Shown: piece after piece, positions 60,175 to 64,000 of the stretch
How the letters are laid out: each line of letters starts with the position of its first letter
Numbering within the stretch: the first letter of the stretch is position 1
NCBI GenBank assembly: GCA_030844895.1
Contig: CM061224.1
Coordinates: 31,890,102-31,954,101, forward strand
Direction: 5' to 3'
DNA length: 64,000 bases
Origin: Ambrosia x helenae
Lineage: Eukaryota; Streptophyta; Magnoliopsida; Asterales; Asteraceae
Made by a program: the position numbers and the translations under genes
The notes under the pieces: model-generated
Databases searched by the model: none
What the model was told of the DNA's origin: nothing
Seen by the model: only the letters and a program-made list of their open reading frames with translations

Positions 60175-60196
60175 ATGGATCGCGACGACGACTGAT

Positions 60197-60435
60197 TTCT
60201 TTTATATATTTTTAGTATTCATATATTATTATTATGACTTTTGTTTCTCCCTAACGTTGTGAGACTTGCGGATTCTTTGTTTTGTGGTTGGATTCTTATT
60301 TACTACTATTACTTAAATTCTTTATTCTATTCTCGCGCATGTTATTTATATTCTAGTTTACTTGTACTATGTGAACGATTGTATGTGGGACATATTATTG
60401 TTTTCTCATGAGTATAGTGTAAATGTAGAATTACT
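60197..60435 (+). other. Spacer between pre-gag ORF and gag of element B
   Basis: AT-rich, no ORF. The last 25 bp before the gag ATG (gtgtaaatgtagaattact) are conserved in element A, so they may matter for gag expression. Confidence 0.5.
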
Positions 60436-61574
60436 ATGGCGGGAAGAAGACACGGGAGAGGCAACATTAACATGACTCAAGCGGAGTTGAATGCACTTAT
60501 CAATGACAGGATAGTAGAAGCTATCGCAGCTTTTCAAGCTGGTAACTTTATCTTGTTCTAAACTTTCCTCTATGCTCCAACGTTACACTCTTTTATTCAT
60601 TCGTGGTTCCTTCGCTTTTACACTCAGGTCAACCTGGACATCACCCTCCAGCCTGCACCTACAAGTCCTTCATGGACTGCAAGCCTCATAACTTTGGTGG
60701 ATCTGAAGGGGCTGTCGGGCTACTGCGGTGGTTCGAGAAACTGGAATCTTGCTTCGCTATGTGTAACTGTCCACCAGCTGACAGGGTGAAGTATGCCACT
60801 ACTACTCTCGAGAACTTGGCATTAACCTGGTGGAACTCTCAAGTGCAAATGCTAGGCGTGGAAGTGGCTAACGCAACACCTTGGGCAGATTTTAAGGAAC
60901 TGATGAAGGAGGAATACTGTCCTCGAGACGAAATCCAGAAGTTAGAAACTGAGTATCTCAATTTAAAGATGGTGGGATCGGAGATTGAAAAATACACCAC
61001 CAGATCGCATGAACTGGCAGTGATGTGCCCAAATTACTCCAACCCGCCCTACAAGAGGATTGAGTTGTATATCAAGGGCTTGGTGCCCCAGATCAAGAGC
61101 ATGGTCACTGCTGCTAACCTCAATACCATCCAGCAGGTTATTAGGATGGCTCATCAACTGACTGATCAGAAGGTGGAAGAGGGGGTGTTACCTCCTCGTG
61201 GTACTTCATCTTATGGTACTAATGATAACAAGAGGAAGTGGGAGAATGCATCTGGCAAACCCCCAGGGAATGGCAGTCAGCAGCAACAACAGAATAAGAA
61301 ACATGATAGCCATGGCAGCAGCAACAATCGCAACAGCAACCAGGGAGGTTATGAAGGGACTCTACCTAAGTGCAACAGGTGTGGTAGACATCACACTGGG
61401 GCGTGTGGCAGCGCTAAGTGTGAACGATGTGGTAAGATGGGTCATAAGCAGAAGGACTGCAGGGTGTTTATCCCGGGAAATCCGCCAGCTGCACATCAGG
61501 GGCAACAGCAGAGTGGTGGTAAAGGTTGTTACCAATGTGGGAGTGAAAATCATTTCAAGAGGAACTGCCCACAT
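60436..61574 (+). pseudogene. gag of Gypsy element B (two exons, 3' end cut by element C)
   Basis: ATG at 60436 (MAGRRHGRGNINMTQ). Exon 1 ends at 60541 and exon 2 starts at 60628, with an 86-bp GT-AG intron between. Exon 2 has the retrotransposon Gag core (LLRWFEKLESCFAMC, LALTWWNSQVQML, KELMKEEYCPRDEI) and three Cys/His motifs (CNRCGRHHTGAC, CERCGKMGHKQKDC, CYQCGSENHFKRNCPH). The frame is interrupted by element C directly after the last knuckle, so protease and the rest of pol are not in the window. Confidence 0.85.
60542..60627 (+). other. Predicted intron in gag of element B
   Basis: Opens gtaacttt, has a pyrimidine-rich 3' part, closes acactcag, and its removal restores one frame across a Gly codon. 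Same position and phase as 8387-8474 in element A. Confidence 0.7.
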
Positions 61575-61618
61575 GTAACATCACGTATTTTAAAATCACC
61601 ACTTTACCCACATGTACT

Positions 61619-61664
<46 letters not shown>

Positions 61665-62841
61665 TTTTTTACCACTTTATAATAATAATAAATAATAATA
61701 ATAATAATAATAATAATAAGAATAATAATAATAAGAATAATAATAATAATAAACATTGGATTTTTCTTTTAACAAACAAAAAAAAAAACAATAAAAACCC
61801 ACTTTATTAAAAAAAAAACCTTTCAGAGCCCAGACTTTAACCCAGCCCACAAACAGAAGCCCAACAGCTGAAAGACCTGGCCCACATGACCTTCTTCTTC
61901 CTCCTTGCTCGCTGCAACACCCAACCCGGACCTGAGCAATTTCTGGCGGTTTCCAAAACGATCGCCAATCACCATAAAGGACCCCGCGTGTTTCCCTGCC
62001 TTTGACCAACACTTTCCACACGTTTTAAATTCGTCAAACAGTATTTAATGGTGATTCCCGTTAAATCCGGCGACACCAAAAATACCAAAAGCCTTAGACG
62101 CGTCATATTGGGTATAAATAGGGCACTCTCCAGCCCGGAAACCTCACACCAAACCAAACCCCACTCTCTTTTTCGTTAAAAAAATCACTCTACTCGTGCC
62201 TTTCACGCTCGCCGGAATCCGAGCTCCGGCCAACCATCTAAATCCCTTCGATTCGGCCACCAAATCTGTAAGTCTTTACACGTTTCTGCTCGAAATGATC
62301 TGTAGAACAAAAGCACAATTCTAGCATAAACATTTATCAGCCGACGGTATACATTGATAGATCTATTGGACTGACAATCCCACCCGGATACGTGCCTCCT
62401 ACAAAGGTAGCGTGGGTGTTTGTTACTGCAATATAAACGAGTGAACCATGAGCGTATGGGATGTACCACAATACAACAGTCACAATGGTTGATTATGCAC
62501 TCGATTTACTTCTAGTATGTTTTCACATATGGACTAGATTGCCATGACACATGAATTGCACAACAATTTTATTCGATTATCAAAACCTATGTAATTCTCA
62601 CTAACTTTTGTTGACCCAAAATATTTTCAACTTAACATGTTTCAGGTTCTAATTGCTTGAAGATTTGAATTGATGCTTGAAGATGTTTGCATAGTTTTAT
62701 TCAATTTGATGTACAAGTTCTTAGAACAATTGTATGTAACTTATTTAAATTATTTAATGAAATTTATTATTCACCATGAGCTACTGAACAATCATCAATA
62801 CGTGACATCCCGATGTTTCCGCCATCGGTTGGGGTGTTACA
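61575..62841 (+). repeat. 5' LTR of Gypsy element C (1,267 bp)
   Basis: Starts tgtaacatcacg inside B's gag and ends ggttggggtgttaca before a PBS. Ends and internal phrases match the solo LTR at 38038-44040. ccaca (61570-61574) should be one copy of the target duplication; the other lies beyond the window. Confidence 0.88.
61622..61752. repeat. (TA)n and (AAT)n microsatellites in the C LTR
   Basis: About 19 TA units (61622-61660), then about 20 AAT/AAG units (about 61680-61752). Tyr/Ser-rich frames here are artefacts of the repeats. Confidence 0.93.
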
Positions 62842-62844
62842 GAT

Positions 62845-62857
62845 TAGTATCAGAGCC
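62845..62857 (+). other. Primer binding site of element C
   Basis: tagtatcagagcc, one mismatch from the initiator tRNA-Met site, 3 bp after the LTR. Confidence 0.8.
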
Positions 62858-63367
62858 ATGGTTATAGGGAACTAGGTTATTAGAAAAATAATCTAGTCTA
62901 TAACCATAGGGTTTAACCAGTACTTGCTCTTTTACTTGCTATTCTCTATCTCCCTCCTACTTCTTATCCCTACTTTCATCCTTACAAGAAGGCTGCTCTC
63001 CATCAGTGAATCTACTCTTAGACTAATAGGACAAAATCCTCAGGTTTAACCTGAACCCCCTTGAGATCTCGTCGAAGTTCTAGATTTTAATAACGAACAC
63101 GTGCAATCTGGAAGGGTGAACGCCTGTATTCTGAGTCTTCTGTCTAGACTGGCATTGCGCATATATCCCAATCAGACGAGGGACCCGAATGCCTACCTGG
63201 GAATTCTCGGGATGAGTGTTCACTTATAGGCTAAAGCATGTCTTCATATGTTATTAGAATTTAGAATCTTTGATAAGTCAACGTTTTCGTTTATTCGTTT
63301 TAATTAATGAATAAATGATTACACTCCTTATATAATCTCATTCATTTCACTGTGTCTCTTACAGATC
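62858..63367 (+). other. Leader of element C
   Basis: About 510 bp of untranslated leader between PBS and gag. No credible ORF. Confidence 0.6.
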
Positions 63368-64000
63368 ATGCCTCCACGTCGCAGTGCTCGTCTTAACAGT
63401 GGTGACAACCATGATGAAGGAAGTAGCAATCACAATCATAACCACGACACTAACCACAACAACAACAACAACAACAATGGTGTCGATGCTCAACTGGCTG
63501 CAATCATTTCTCAACAAATGGCGCAGCAAATTGCAACTCTGGTTCCCAACTTACTAGCTCAAGTCATCCAGTTGAACGGCAACGGGAACGGTACAGCAAC
63601 GGGAATGGAAATGGAAACCACAACGGGAATGGGAATGGACTTCCAGCCTGTACCCTTAAACACTTTAATTCCTGTAATCCCCCAAAGTTCAGTGGAGAAG
63701 AAGGAGCTACAGGACTCCTACAATGGTTTGAGGGTATTGAGAATACCTTCATTAACAGTGAATGCCCCGAAAACTTTAAAGTCCGTTATGCCATGAGTGT
63801 TCTTCACAAACGAGCACTCACTTGGTGGAATGAAGAAAAACGCACTCGCGGAGCTGAAGCTGCACTAGCCTTAACTTGGGATCAAGCTAAAGACATTATG
63901 AAGGCAGAGTTCTGTCCTCGTAATGAAATTAAGAAGCTAGAAGATGAATTTCATGATCTTGCTCAAGACAGTGGGGAAAACCTTGCTTACAACACTCGTT
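63368..64000 (+). pseudogene. gag of Gypsy element C (5' part, frameshifted, runs off the window)
   Basis: ATG at 63368 (MPPRRSARLNSGD), followed by Asn/His-rich low complexity, AQLAAIISQQMAQQIATLVPNLL and a Gly/Asn-rich repeat. One base appears to be missing near 63593, after which the Gag core continues in another frame (KFSGEEGATGLLQWFEG, RALTWWNEEKRTRG, AEFCPRNEIKKLEDEF) to the window end. It resembles T1 and B gag and is a Ty3/Gypsy chromovirus-type Gag. Confidence 0.82.

Noticed and set aside
61677..62021. Tyr/Ser-rich minus-strand frame in the C LTR
   Set aside because: Product of the (AAT)n repeat and LTR sequence.

Overview
This is nuclear DNA from a dicot plant, most likely Asteraceae. 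The Asteraceae call is my impression from the retroelement families and is low confidence. The evidence for a plant genome is direct: spliceosomal introns, a nuclear tRNA-Ala gene, a plant ARF-GEF gene, and dense nested plant LTR retrotransposons, Helitrons and a Mutator-like element. Only one ordinary host protein gene is present, a GNOM-LIKE 1 (GNL1) type ARF guanine-nucleotide exchange factor on the minus strand (25.8-32.8 kb). One tRNA-Ala(UGC) lies at 24.7 kb.

Layout. (1) 1-7152: right-hand part of a large retrotransposon derivative (LARD) with about 2.28 kb LTRs and a 4.2 kb non-coding interior. (2) 7153-8269: part of a minus-strand LTR, split by the LARD and itself inserted in a gag gene. 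(3) 8270-23361: 5' portion of a minus-strand Ty3/Gypsy element ('A'): gag start, pre-gag ORF, PBS and one LTR. The LTR is broken by a complete 9,525 bp Tekay-like chromovirus ('T1', 10405-19929, TSD acatg) and by a PIF/Harbinger remnant (about 21.5-23.0 kb). (4) 23362-34267: host segment with simple repeats, tRNA-Ala, GNL1 and a 1,231 bp Mutator-like element (9 bp TSD) just upstream of GNL1. (5) 34268-44861: AT-rich segment with dispersed gcgtttt-type motifs, interrupted by a minus-strand Helitron (35085-37235) and a long solo LTR (38038-44040), which carries a second Helitron (38186-40122). (6) 44862-61574: plus-strand Gypsy element 'B', same family as A, with 5' LTR, pre-gag ORF and gag. Its pre-gag ORF is split by a young, complete 11,718 bp Copia/SIRE-like element on the minus strand (48457-60174, TSD atgga) that carries an envelope-like region. 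(7) 61575-64000: Gypsy element 'C' (5' LTR, PBS, gag) inserted in B's gag zinc-knuckle region and running off the window.

Insertion order can be read directly. A is older than the 7.2-8.3 kb LTR, which is older than the LARD. A is also older than T1. B is older than both the Copia element and C. Hand-counted LTR differences are about 1.3% for the LARD, about 1% for T1, and one small cluster in about 713 bp for the Copia element, so the Copia element is the youngest.

Main unexpected signals: a 9-mer AACTNCTGA (or its complement) occurs about 38 times across the Copia element; T1 has a probable spliceosomal intron between gag and protease; A and B share an intron inside gag and an acidic pre-gag ORF; the minus Helitron has a duplicated 5' end; GNL1 has two single-base frameshifts. 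Several open frames here are broken by single-base indels at short runs, so some 'mutations' may be assembly errors.
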